Of a stretch of DNA of 9,437 nt, positions 1-5,461 are shown piece by piece. Numbering within the stretch: position 1 is the first letter of the stretch; every line of letters begins with the position of its first letter. Both the position numbers and the translations under genes were made by a program. The DNA is from Bacillota bacterium (GTDB taxonomy: Bacteria; Bacillota; Bacilli; Bacillales_B; DSM-18226), in contig JAUZQA010000118.1 of the NCBI GenBank assembly GCA_030705665.1, forward strand, positions 1 through 9,437. Reading direction: 5' to 3'. The notes under the pieces were generated by a model, which saw nothing but the letters and a program-made list of their open reading frames with translations, was not told the origin of the DNA and did no database searches.

Positions 1-46
1 ATAAAAATCTATCTTGAGTTAGTCGATTCACAAAAGGAGATGTTTT

Positions 47-97
47 ATGATAAACAGCATAAAGTATTGCTTTATTTGGGGAGAAAAAAGGTATTAA
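47..97 (+). CDS. possible 16-residue leader peptide ORF
   Basis: A 16-codon ORF (MINSIKYCFIWGEKRY) starts with ATG 7 bases after a strong Shine-Dalgarno sequence (AAAGGAGA, 33-40). It ends 55 bp before the start of the membrane protein gene at 153. Its size and position would suit a translated leader, but there is no run of regulatory codons and no attenuator hairpin behind it. It could equally be chance. No family was recognised. Confidence 0.2.
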   Translation: MINSIKYCFIWGEKRY

Positions 98-152
98 GGT
101 AATAACTGGGTAATACTTTAGATTAAAATTATTGTTTTGGGGAGGAACCAAA

Positions 153-686
153 ATGAATCAACATTATTACAGCATTTTAATAATTGCGGCGCTTATTCTT
201 TTTAGTATCTACCGGCGTGTTCGCCGCAATATCGGCTGGCAGGAGCTTAGAAAAGGAAATTTAGTGTTTCGGACAATATTATTTCTTGTCATAGGCCTAT
301 TATTTACAACAGGTTCGATTTCCCACCCAATCAGCTTTATTTCCGATATTATTGGGATTCTGATTGGAGTAATTCTAGCTTACTATAGTGCTAATATAAC
401 TAACTTTGAACAACGGGAAGGACGTCTGTATTACCGTCCAAACACTTGGATTGGTAGCACTGTTACAGTTATTTTTCTAGCACGGTTCTTTTATCGCTTT
501 TATTCTTTATATACCCAAGGTGGTTTATCCAGTTATCAGCAAGCACAGCCAAACAGTTTTCAAAATATGAGCGGGGCAATCGGTAATTCCTGGACGGCAG
601 GACTTATGCTGATTATGTTTGCCTATTATGTCATTTATTATATTTTCTTACTGCGCAAGCAACAACGGATGTTACAGACAGATTAA
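153..686 (+). CDS. five-helix membrane protein, CcdC/DUF1453-like
   Basis: This 177-residue integral membrane protein has hydrophobic segments at about residues 7-20, 38-53, 61-79, 99-117 and 148-167. A basic stretch (RRVRR, 21-25) follows the first helix and suggests a cytoplasmic side there. The arrangement of several short helices with a central FEQREGRLYYR motif (85-95) resembles the CcdC/DUF1453 group of Bacillus membrane proteins, whose biochemical role is poorly defined. That assignment comes from memory of the family pattern and is tentative. The ATG at 153 is chosen because GGGGAGGAA (139-147) lies at proper spacing before it. An in-frame TTG at 132 would put this ribosome site inside the gene. 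No clear promoter or terminator was found for it, and the next gene has its own promoter. Confidence 0.75.
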   Translation: MNQHYYSILIIAALILFSIYRRVRRNIGWQELRKGNLVFRTILFLVIGLLFTTGSISHPISFISDIIGILIGVILAYYSANITNFEQREGRLYYRPNTWIGSTVTVIFLARFFYRFYSLYTQGGLSSYQQAQPNSFQNMSGAIGNSWTAGLMLIMFAYYVIYYIFLLRKQQRMLQTD

Positions 687-720
687 GGAAGCAGGATGGA
701 AACGAGGGTGTTTGCTAATC

Positions 721-819
721 ATGTCCGTGTCAAATAAAAACAGTAAGCTTGGTCACAAAAAGGACTCACTCCTAAACCAAAAATTACCACCGCAATTTTT
801 TACAAAAAATTCAGATTAG
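721..819 (+). CDS. possible 32-residue small protein
   Basis: This short ORF encodes a basic, hydrophilic peptide beginning MSVSNKNSKLGHKKDS. A GAGGGTG sequence at about 705-711 lies roughly 9 bases before the ATG. It has the size and composition of small Bacillus spore or stress peptides, but no family was recognised. It sits between the membrane protein gene and the serA promoter without a clear terminator behind it; only a weak A/T palindrome at about 794-811 is present. A non-coding stretch is about as likely. Confidence 0.2.
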   Translation: MSVSNKNSKLGHKKDSLLNQKLPPQFFTKNSD

Positions 820-832
820 AAGGATTAAAAAG

Positions 833-861
833 TTGTATATTGATAGAAAATTTGTTAAAAT
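833..861 (+). promoter_or_regulatory. sigma-A-type promoter of the riboswitch-serA unit
   Basis: A -35 element TTGTAT (833-838) and an extended -10 element TGtTAAAAT (-10 hexamer 856-861) are separated by 17 bp. Transcription would begin near 868-870, just before the first paired base of the ZTP aptamer at 878. This position supports the call. Confidence 0.7.
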
Positions 862-875
862 GAAATAAATTTAAA

Positions 876-948
876 GGACTATATGTAACTGGCGAAACGC
901 GGAATACCGCGAGGGAGCATATAGTGTCGAAGCCGTTCGCCTGGGCAG
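876..948 (+). promoter_or_regulatory. ZTP riboswitch aptamer (pfl motif) upstream of serA
   Basis: The RNA has the hallmarks of the ZTP/ZMP-sensing pfl motif. Helix P1 is ACUAUAUG (878-885) with CAUAUAGU (918-925), eight perfect pairs. Helix P2 is CGCGG (898-902) with CCGCG (907-911). The conserved 3' segment CGCCUGGGCA (938-947) supplies the pseudoknot strand CGCC (938-941), which pairs with GGCG (891-894). A short hairpin forms from GCC (932-934) and GGC (944-946). Known members respond to ZTP/ZMP, which build up when 10-formyl-tetrahydrofolate is short, and switch on purine and one-carbon genes. The intrinsic terminator directly behind it implies control of transcription, with ligand favouring read-through into serA. 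Confidence 0.93.
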
Positions 949-949
949 A

Positions 950-978
950 GGTAGGGAAACAGTAGTCCTTACCTTTTT
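950..978 (+). terminator. expression-platform terminator of the ZTP riboswitch
   Basis: An 8-bp stem (950-957 with 966-973, one G-U pair) and an 8-base loop are followed by UUUUU (974-978). It begins four bases after the last paired aptamer base. A947-A949 could extend the stem by pairing with the U tract, so a ligand-stabilised pseudoknot and 3' hairpin would oppose full terminator folding. This is the layout of a transcriptional ON switch. Confidence 0.85.
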
Positions 979-992
979 ATGTTTAATGGGAG

Positions 993-1030
993 GGGATAAT
1001 TTAAAACGAGGAACTTTCTTGTTGTATCCC
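993..1030 (+). other. second stem-loop in the serA leader
   Basis: GGGATA (993-998) pairs with TATCCC (1025-1030). An inner AACGAG (1005-1010) pairs with CTTGTT (1018-1023, one G-U) around a 7-base loop. It lies after the riboswitch terminator and about 40 bases before the serA ribosome site. There is no U tract directly after it, so it is not a typical terminator. It may stabilise the 5' end of read-through mRNA; its function is unknown. Confidence 0.45.
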
Positions 1031-1085
1031 ATATTAGGAGATCTTGTTAATTTTTTCACATTAAAAATAAAGAGGAGAAACAAAA

Positions 1086-2288
1086 ATGAGCACAATTACT
1101 GTAGACCAAGTAAAAACTATAAAGACCTTAAATAACATTGCAAAGTCTGGGCTGAATGTATTTAATCAAGACCATTACACGATCGACAATAACAGCGAAA
1201 CGCCGGATGCTATTATGCTTCGCAGCTTTAACATGCACTCTTTGGAATTTGATCAAAATCTAAAAGCAATCGCACGTGCAGGTGCTGGTGTTAACAATAT
1301 TCCGGTAGAAAGATGCACGGAGCAAGGAATTGTTGTTTTCAATACTCCAGGAGCAAATGCTAACGCTGTAAAAGAACTTGTTTTAACTTGCTTAATGGCT
1401 TCATCTCGTAACCTTTTTGAAGGTATTACTTGGACTAAGGCATTAGATGGCGAAGGAGATCAAATTCCTAAGCTAGTAGAAGCAGGCAAGAAGCAATTTG
1501 TTGGAAAAGAAATTAAAGGAAAAACTTTGGGTGTAATTGGTCTGGGAGCTATTGGCGCCCGCGTTGCCAATGATGCGCTTGAATTAGATATGGATGTTAT
1601 TGGCTTTGACCCATTCATCTCTGTTGACACTGCCTGGAATTTATCCCGCAATGTACAACGTGCAATGACAATTGAACAATTGTTTGCTAACTCTGATTAT
1701 ATTACTGTACATGTTCCGCTAACTGATAATACAAGAGGCATGTTTAACACTGAAACGTTTGCGATCATGAAAGACGGAGTTAACATTTTTAACTTCTCTC
1801 GCGGTGAACTAGTTAACGAAGATGATATGGGAGAAGCACTTGAAAGTGGAAAAGTAGGCAAGTATGTTACCGACTTCCCAAATGCAAAAGTAATTAAAAT
1901 GAAAAACGTTGTTCCAATTCCACACCTTGGAGCATCTACAGAAGAGTCAGAGGAAAACTGTGCGATTATGGCAGCACGCCAATTAAAAGATTTCCTTGAA
2001 ACTGGAAACATTAAAAACTCTGTAAACTTCCCGAACGCATTCTTGGAGTATGCAGGAAAAACACGTGTAGCTGCTTTCCATAAAAATGTTCCAAACATGG
2101 TTGGCCAAATCACCTCTGCCATTTCAAACTACAACTTGAATATTGCCGACATGGTGAACAGAAGCCGTGGAGAATACGCCTATACGATGATTGACATTGA
2201 GGATCAAGTAAATGGCGAAGTAATTCCAGCCATAGAAGAAAAAATCAGCCAAATTAGCGGTATCGTAAACGTTCGTATTATTAAATAA
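1086..2288 (+). CDS. serA: D-3-phosphoglycerate dehydrogenase
   Basis: This 400-residue cytoplasmic enzyme catalyses NAD-dependent oxidation of 3-phosphoglycerate to 3-phosphohydroxypyruvate, the first step of serine synthesis. The split substrate domain (about 1-105 and 280-315) flanks a Rossmann domain with GLGAIG at 152-157 and Asp175 at the end of the next strand, as expected for NAD selectivity. Catalytic Arg239 (NFSRGEL) and His280 (IPHLGAS) are visible. The usual active-site Glu, 29 residues after the Arg, is replaced by Lys268 in a shortened VTDFP loop. A C-terminal ACT domain (about 327-400) suggests allosteric control, probably by serine. The length fits the short SerA class of about 390-400 residues. 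The start is supported by AGAGGAG at 1071-1077. The gene stands alone: serC and serB are not adjacent. Expression is governed by the ZTP switch. Confidence 0.93.
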   Translation: MSTITVDQVKTIKTLNNIAKSGLNVFNQDHYTIDNNSETPDAIMLRSFNMHSLEFDQNLKAIARAGAGVNNIPVERCTEQGIVVFNTPGANANAVKELVLTCLMASSRNLFEGITWTKALDGEGDQIPKLVEAGKKQFVGKEIKGKTLGVIGLGAIGARVANDALELDMDVIGFDPFISVDTAWNLSRNVQRAMTIEQLFANSDYITVHVPLTDNTRGMFNTETFAIMKDGVNIFNFSRGELVNEDDMGEALESGKVGKYVTDFPNAKVIKMKNVVPIPHLGASTEESEENCAIMAARQLKDFLETGNIKNSVNFPNAFLEYAGKTRVAAFHKNVPNMVGQITSAISNYNLNIADMVNRSRGEYAYTMIDIEDQVNGEVIPAIEEKISQISGIVNVRIIK

Positions 2289-2295
2289 TTAAAAG

Positions 2296-2327
2296 AGTCC
2301 CAAACTTTAAAGTTTGGGGCTTTTTTT
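2296..2327 (+). terminator. serA intrinsic terminator
   Basis: A perfect palindrome CCCAAACTTTAAAGTTTGGG (2299-2318), extended by three more pairs to 2296-2321, is followed by a run of T to 2327. It starts 8 bases after the serA stop codon. Confidence 0.92.
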
Positions 2328-2333
2328 ACAACC

Positions 2334-2364
2334 AAAAAGCACGTTTCTTTAAAAAGAAACGTGC
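2334..2364 (-). terminator. terminator of the M20 amidohydrolase gene
   Basis: GCACGTTTCTTT (2339-2350) and its exact complement AAAGAAACGTGC (2353-2364) form a 12-bp stem. On the minus strand it is followed by TTTTT (complement of 2334-2338). It lies just downstream of the amidohydrolase stop, back-to-back with the serA terminator. Confidence 0.9.
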
Positions 2365-2373
2365 CGATATAAC

Positions 2374-3531
2374 CTACGCATTTAATGCTAATTCAATCAT
2401 CAGTTCAATGGCAGCAGGAAGGGCTTCCTCATCAATATCAAACCTTGGGTGATGGTGCGGATATTGACTCTTTTCACTTTTCATCCCAACATGAATGAAT
2501 GCACCAAACTTTTCCTGCAAATAATAGGCGAAATCCTCAGCACCTAATTCTGGGTCCATCGGAGTAAAAACGCTCTCACCAAAAGTGGATTCAATCACTC
2601 CTTTGGCAAATTCACACGCTTCGGGATGATTGTACAATGGAGGTGTTCCTTCAATAAATGTATAGTTTCCTTTTGCACCAAAGCTTGCACAAATAGCCTC
2701 TGTCAGCTGTGCTGTTTTTTGATGCATAATTTCTGCAGCCTCAAAAGTCATCGCACGAATGGTTCCTTGCAGTCTAACTTCCGAAGGAATGACGTTATAA
2801 GAATTTCCTGCCTGCATCCCCCCAAAGGAAATTACCCCTGCATGCAGAGGATTTAAATTTCTGCTGACAATCGATTGAAAAGCTTGAATCAGATGGCTGG
2901 CAATATAAATAGGATCTACTGTATCCTGGGGAACGCCGCCGTGTCCGCCCTTTCCTTTGATGATGATGTCAAAGTCATTGCATGATGCCTTCGCAGGGCC
3001 TGTCGGAAAACCTACTTTCCCAAGCTCCAGGTTAGACATTAAGTGAATGCCATAAATCTCATCAACATCCTTTAAAATCCCTTCTTGGACAAGCTTCTGT
3101 GCACCGCTTGGTGAGGCTTCTTCAGAACTTTGAAAAATAAAAACAATATTATTTTGGATTAAATGTTGATGGCTGCTCATCCATTTGGCTACAGAGAGCA
3201 GGATTGCGGTATGGCCATCATGTCCGCATGCATGCATGACACCTGGAACGGTCGAAAGGTATGGCTTGTACCCTTCTTCGTATAGCGGCAGTGCGTCCAT
3301 GTCTGCTCTTAGAGCAATTGTTTTACGACCTTCAGTTCCTTTTAAAAAGCCAATCACATTCGGTGCAGAAAAACGTGTATCTAAAGGAATGCCAAATTCA
3401 TTTAATTTTTCGATTACATATTGAGAAGTGTTATATTCCTGGCCGGAAAGCTCCGGATGCATATGAAAATGCCTGCGCTGTAAAACGGCCCATTCTTTTA
3501 GTTCGGAATCTACGAATCTTGTTTTTAACAT
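2374..3531 (-). CDS. M20-family (M20D type) amidohydrolase / N-acyl amino acid deacylase
   Basis: This 385-residue cytoplasmic metalloenzyme should hydrolyse an amide bond in an N-acylated amino acid or small peptide; the substrate cannot be told. M20D hallmarks are present in order: RADMDALP (75-82), HACGHDGH (100-107) with metal ligands Cys102 and His104, the EE pair of QSSEE (137-138, catalytic Glu and metal ligand), GIH (His163), and the C-terminal HHHPRFDIDEEAL with the last metal ligand at His361. A dimerisation or lid domain (about 180-295) interrupts the catalytic domain. No signal peptide is present. The length matches the HipO/AbgB/YxeP-like group, which also contains N-acetyl-diaminopimelate deacetylase, hippurate hydrolase and auxin-conjugate hydrolases. 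The ATG at 3531 is preceded by AGGGG on the minus strand. It is monocistronic, with its own promoter and terminator. Confidence 0.9.
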   Translation of the reverse strand: MLKTRFVDSELKEWAVLQRRHFHMHPELSGQEYNTSQYVIEKLNEFGIPLDTRFSAPNVIGFLKGTEGRKTIALRADMDALPLYEEGYKPYLSTVPGVMHACGHDGHTAILLSVAKWMSSHQHLIQNNIVFIFQSSEEASPSGAQKLVQEGILKDVDEIYGIHLMSNLELGKVGFPTGPAKASCNDFDIIIKGKGGHGGVPQDTVDPIYIASHLIQAFQSIVSRNLNPLHAGVISFGGMQAGNSYNVIPSEVRLQGTIRAMTFEAAEIMHQKTAQLTEAICASFGAKGNYTFIEGTPPLYNHPEACEFAKGVIESTFGESVFTPMDPELGAEDFAYYLQEKFGAFIHVGMKSEKSQYPHHHPRFDIDEEALPAAIELMIELALNA

Positions 3532-3572
3532 GTTGAGTATCCCCTATGTTCAATTTGTATTTTTATTCAAAA

Positions 3573-3601
3573 ATTGTAATAGATATTCAATCTTATTGCA
3601 A
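3573..3601 (-). promoter_or_regulatory. sigma-A-type promoter of the amidohydrolase gene
   Basis: On the minus strand, TTGCAA (3601-3596) and TACAAT (3578-3573) are separated by 17 bp. Transcription would start near 3565, about 35 bases before the ATG. Confidence 0.65.
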
Positions 3602-3675
3602 GGAAATTATCTTGGGTTTGGGTTGGAAAAGATAGCTAATGTTAGGGGATGTCATTTTATCCACACTAATATATG

Positions 3676-3714
3676 AAACAGCAGGGGTTTAGAAAAAATC
3701 CCTGCTGTTTTTTT
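3676..3714 (+). terminator. orphan intrinsic terminator before the parC-like array
   Basis: ACAGCAGGG (3678-3686) pairs with CCCTGCTGT (3700-3708), extended inward by G-U and A-T pairs and outward by two A-T pairs. A run of seven T (3708-3714) follows. No plus-strand gene precedes it: the gene to the left is on the minus strand and its promoter points away. It may end an unseen small transcript or insulate the repeat array from incoming transcription. Confidence 0.8.
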
Positions 3715-3719
3715 ACGTT

Positions 3720-3828
3720 GCATACAAATTGGTAAACAAGTTTACGGAAGTATACGAATTTGTTTACTTGTTTACGAAATGTCTACATTTGTAAACAAAA
3801 ACGTATACATGTTTACAAATACGTATAC
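3720..3828. repeat. parC-like array, arm A (11 phased GTNNAC hexamers)
   Basis: Ten exact GTNNAC hexamers plus one near copy (GCATAC) start at 3720, 3732, 3740, 3750, 3762, 3770, 3781, 3791, 3803, 3811 and 3823. Spacings are 12, 8, 10, 12, 8, 11, 10, 12, 8 and 12 bp, mean 10.3, close to one helical turn. Central dinucleotides are AA, TT, AT or CT, and many copies are followed by A-rich bases. Each hexamer is a dyad, as expected for a ribbon-helix-helix site. By position upstream of parM it is inferred to be the left arm of a centromere bound by the ParR-like protein. Confidence 0.85.
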
Positions 3829-3950
3829 ATCCAGAGGCTAGTAGCATTTATCCTTTACTTCTCCAGTAAGCAACAGTGGGGCCGTTATCGACGCATAATT
3901 TAGAGGAAGAAAAGATAATTTTTAAAATAAAATTTGTCGTTCGCCTTTTT
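3829..3950. other. 122-bp spacer between the two main repeat arms
   Basis: This stretch has no GTNNAC hexamers and no convincing ORF. It contains a weak inverted repeat (TTACT/AGTAA around 3855-3869) and an AT-rich part (about 3915-3935) that could melt or hold a -10 element, but no properly spaced promoter was found. In plasmid R1 the parC arms flank the par promoter. Whether this spacer plays that role is unknown. Confidence 0.5.
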
Positions 3951-4062
3951 GTATACAAATAATGCAAACAAGTTTACAAAAGGTAAACAATTCTGTTTAC
4001 ACGTATACAAAAACGTCTACATTTGTAAACAATTGCGTAAACAGGTTTACAATCTCGTATGC
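3951..4062. repeat. parC-like array, arm B (11 phased hexamers, homologous to arm A)
   Basis: Hexamers start at 3951, 3964, 3972, 3983, 3995, 4003, 4015, 4025, 4037, 4045 and 4057. Nine are exact GTNNAC and two are near copies (GCAAAC at 3964, GTATGC at 4057). Spacings are 13, 8, 11, 12, 8, 12, 10, 12, 8 and 12, nearly those of arm A in the same order. Identical blocks include GTCTACATTTGTAAACAA (3781-3798 and 4015-4032) and AAACAAGTTTAC (3734-3745 and 3966-3977). The offset between the arms is 231-234 bp, so this is a diverged direct duplication. Confidence 0.87.
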
Positions 4063-4080
4063 ATGCCTTTATTACAATAT

Positions 4081-4148
4081 GTATACAGATTTGTTATACA
4101 AGTTTACAAAATGTATGCAAATAAGGAATAAGTTTACAGGTTGTTTAC
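4081..4148. repeat. parC-like array, partial third arm C
   Basis: Exact GTNNAC hexamers start at 4081, 4102, 4132 and 4143, with near copies at 4094 (TTATAC) and 4113 (GTATGC). A degenerate slot near 4125 would complete the register. The first spacings (13, 8, 11) repeat those of arm B. ACAAGTTTACAAAA is shared exactly (3968-3981 and 4098-4111, offset 130 bp). The copy fades out about 125 bp before parM. Confidence 0.7.
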
Positions 4149-4183
4149 AGAATTACACTTTTATTACTTTTAAGCAGGAATCA

Positions 4184-4210
4184 TTGAGTGTGCGCAGAAT
4201 CTTATATACT
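4184..4210 (+). promoter_or_regulatory. candidate parM promoter
   Basis: TTGAGT (4184-4189) and TATACT (4205-4210) are good hexamers, but the spacer is only 15 bp instead of 17. Transcription would start near 4217, about 56 bases before the parM ATG and after the last repeat. Binding of the adaptor to the adjacent array could repress it, as ParR does in plasmid R1. This is inference. Confidence 0.35.
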
Positions 4211-4272
4211 CTAAAGACATGCTCGCTTGTTACATAAACATATTAATAATAAAAGAAAAGGGATGGTAATAG

Positions 4273-5448
4273 ATGAACTATAGAATCGCAGCTGTTGATG
4301 TTGGAAATGATTCCGTTAAAGCTATTTTGGGAGACCTAGATTTTGAATTGAATATCCCGAATATCATTGCAAGGGACGTAGAAGACAGGCCTATTATCGG
4401 GATCGAGGAATTGGATACTAAAAATCCACTCGAAGGAATCCATGTTAAAGTCCACTCCCCTGCCCTGAAAGAGAATAATGCCATTTATCGTGTCGGACAT
4501 TTAGCGACAAAAAGTGATAATGCTACAGAATTAGACCCAGGCAGCAGCAAGTCAGAAGAAGATCAAACGCTGACGATGCTGTTTACCACATTGGCGCTAG
4601 ATGCGGTGCGAGATGAAAATGCGAAACTATTTAAACGTACTGGCAACGTTATTGATGCAGTATACACGCTTGGAACAGGGCTGCCACTGCGTGAGGTAAA
4701 GGAAGGTAAGGATGCGGGCTACCGTTCGAAACTGCTGGGCTCTGTCCATCAAGTAGAATTTTTAATCACACCAAAATATCAAGGCCTTAAGGTCAACATC
4801 AAATTTAATGAGGTAAAGGTCTATCCCGAAGGTTTTGCAGCCTATATTAATCTAGTAATGGATAACAATTTAAACATAATTAATAAGGAACTGATTGATA
4901 AACGGATCCTTATTCAAGATATTGGCGGATTATCCACAGATATAGCAGTTATCAAGAACCGCAATGTGGATGATGATAAAGCACAAGGATTTAATTTGGG
5001 AGTTTCAGAATCATTAGAGGCAATTAGAGAGGAAATCCGTAAAAAGCATGGAGTTGAATTAGACACCCGCAGAGACGTCGTGGAAATTTTAACGAAAAAG
5101 CATGACCGCAACCATATTATGGTGAAAGGCAGCAGGACAAGTGTCCATGATATTACAGACCGCATTTTGCTTGACTTGGCGAAAAAACAATACCGCCTGC
5201 TCCGCAATGTTTGGCAAAAAAATTCACAGACAGAGATTTGCTATTTTGTTGGCGGCGGGGCTAATGTGTTAAAGGATTATCTAAAAGCCCTCAACAACAA
5301 CTTGGATGGCTACAACATTGATTTCTTTGAGGATGAAAAAGAAAGCATCTGGATGATGGCTAATGCTTACTATAAGCTGATTAAGGATTTTACGAGAAAG
5401 CTAGATAAGCAGAAAGCTGACCAAGAGAAAAAGCCTGTAAAAAACTAA
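4273..5448 (+). CDS. parM: ParM/Alp-family actin-like ATPase for DNA segregation
   Basis: This 391-residue cytoplasmic protein of the actin/Hsp70 fold is expected to form ATP-driven filaments that push or pull DNA copies apart. The nucleotide-site motifs of the family are present in order: phosphate-1 AAVDVGNDSVKAILG (6-20, with Asp9 and Lys16), the conserved YTLGTGLPL segment (131-139), PEGFAAY (185-191), phosphate-2 QDIGGLSTD (215-223, with Asp216), and the adenosine motif VGGGAN (326-331). The N-terminal part has the look of the ALP_N domain of bacterial Alps and archaeal Ta0583. The Lys-rich tail (375-391) is probably disordered. The length is somewhat above the 320 residues of R1 ParM. 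AAGGGATG (4258-4265) supports the start. It lies downstream of the repeat array and 13 bp upstream of the adaptor gene, the classic centromere-ParM-ParR order. It is not MreB, whose length and motifs differ. Confidence 0.88.
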   Translation: MNYRIAAVDVGNDSVKAILGDLDFELNIPNIIARDVEDRPIIGIEELDTKNPLEGIHVKVHSPALKENNAIYRVGHLATKSDNATELDPGSSKSEEDQTLTMLFTTLALDAVRDENAKLFKRTGNVIDAVYTLGTGLPLREVKEGKDAGYRSKLLGSVHQVEFLITPKYQGLKVNIKFNEVKVYPEGFAAYINLVMDNNLNIINKELIDKRILIQDIGGLSTDIAVIKNRNVDDDKAQGFNLGVSESLEAIREEIRKKHGVELDTRRDVVEILTKKHDRNHIMVKGSRTSVHDITDRILLDLAKKQYRLLRNVWQKNSQTEICYFVGGGANVLKDYLKALNNNLDGYNIDFFEDEKESIWMMANAYYKLIKDFTRKLDKQKADQEKKPVKN

Positions 5449-5461
5449 ATAAGGTGATGAT

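Noticed and set aside
132..152. TTG at 132 as start of the membrane protein
   Set aside because: It would place the GGGGAGG ribosome site inside the gene. The ATG at 153 is correctly spaced behind that site.
619..819. 66-codon ORF overlapping the end of the membrane protein gene
   Set aside because: Its first half is a shifted reading of the membrane gene's last helix, with no ribosome site. Only the internal ATG at 721 is kept, as a weak candidate.
876..978. T-box or S-box leader for serA
   Set aside because: The ACCGCG stretch recalls part of a T-box, but it is one side of helix P2. No specifier loop, full T-box sequence or S-box junction is present, while every ZTP element is.
871..1095. 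Minus-strand 74-codon ORF
   Set aside because: It is antisense to the riboswitch, terminator and serA leader, whose RNA structure explains the sequence.
3720..4148. CRISPR array or plasmid iteron origin
   Set aside because: The repeated unit is only 6 bp, with 2-7 bp between units, so there is no repeat-spacer structure and no cas gene. A replication origin is less likely because no rep gene or DnaA-box cluster is present, while parM and its adaptor follow directly.
3934..4237. Overlapping plus-strand ORFs of 65 and 91 codons inside the repeat array
   Set aside because: They result from the GTTTAC/GTATAC repeats read as Val-Tyr, Phe-Thr and similar pairs. They have no good ribosome site and no protein-like pattern.
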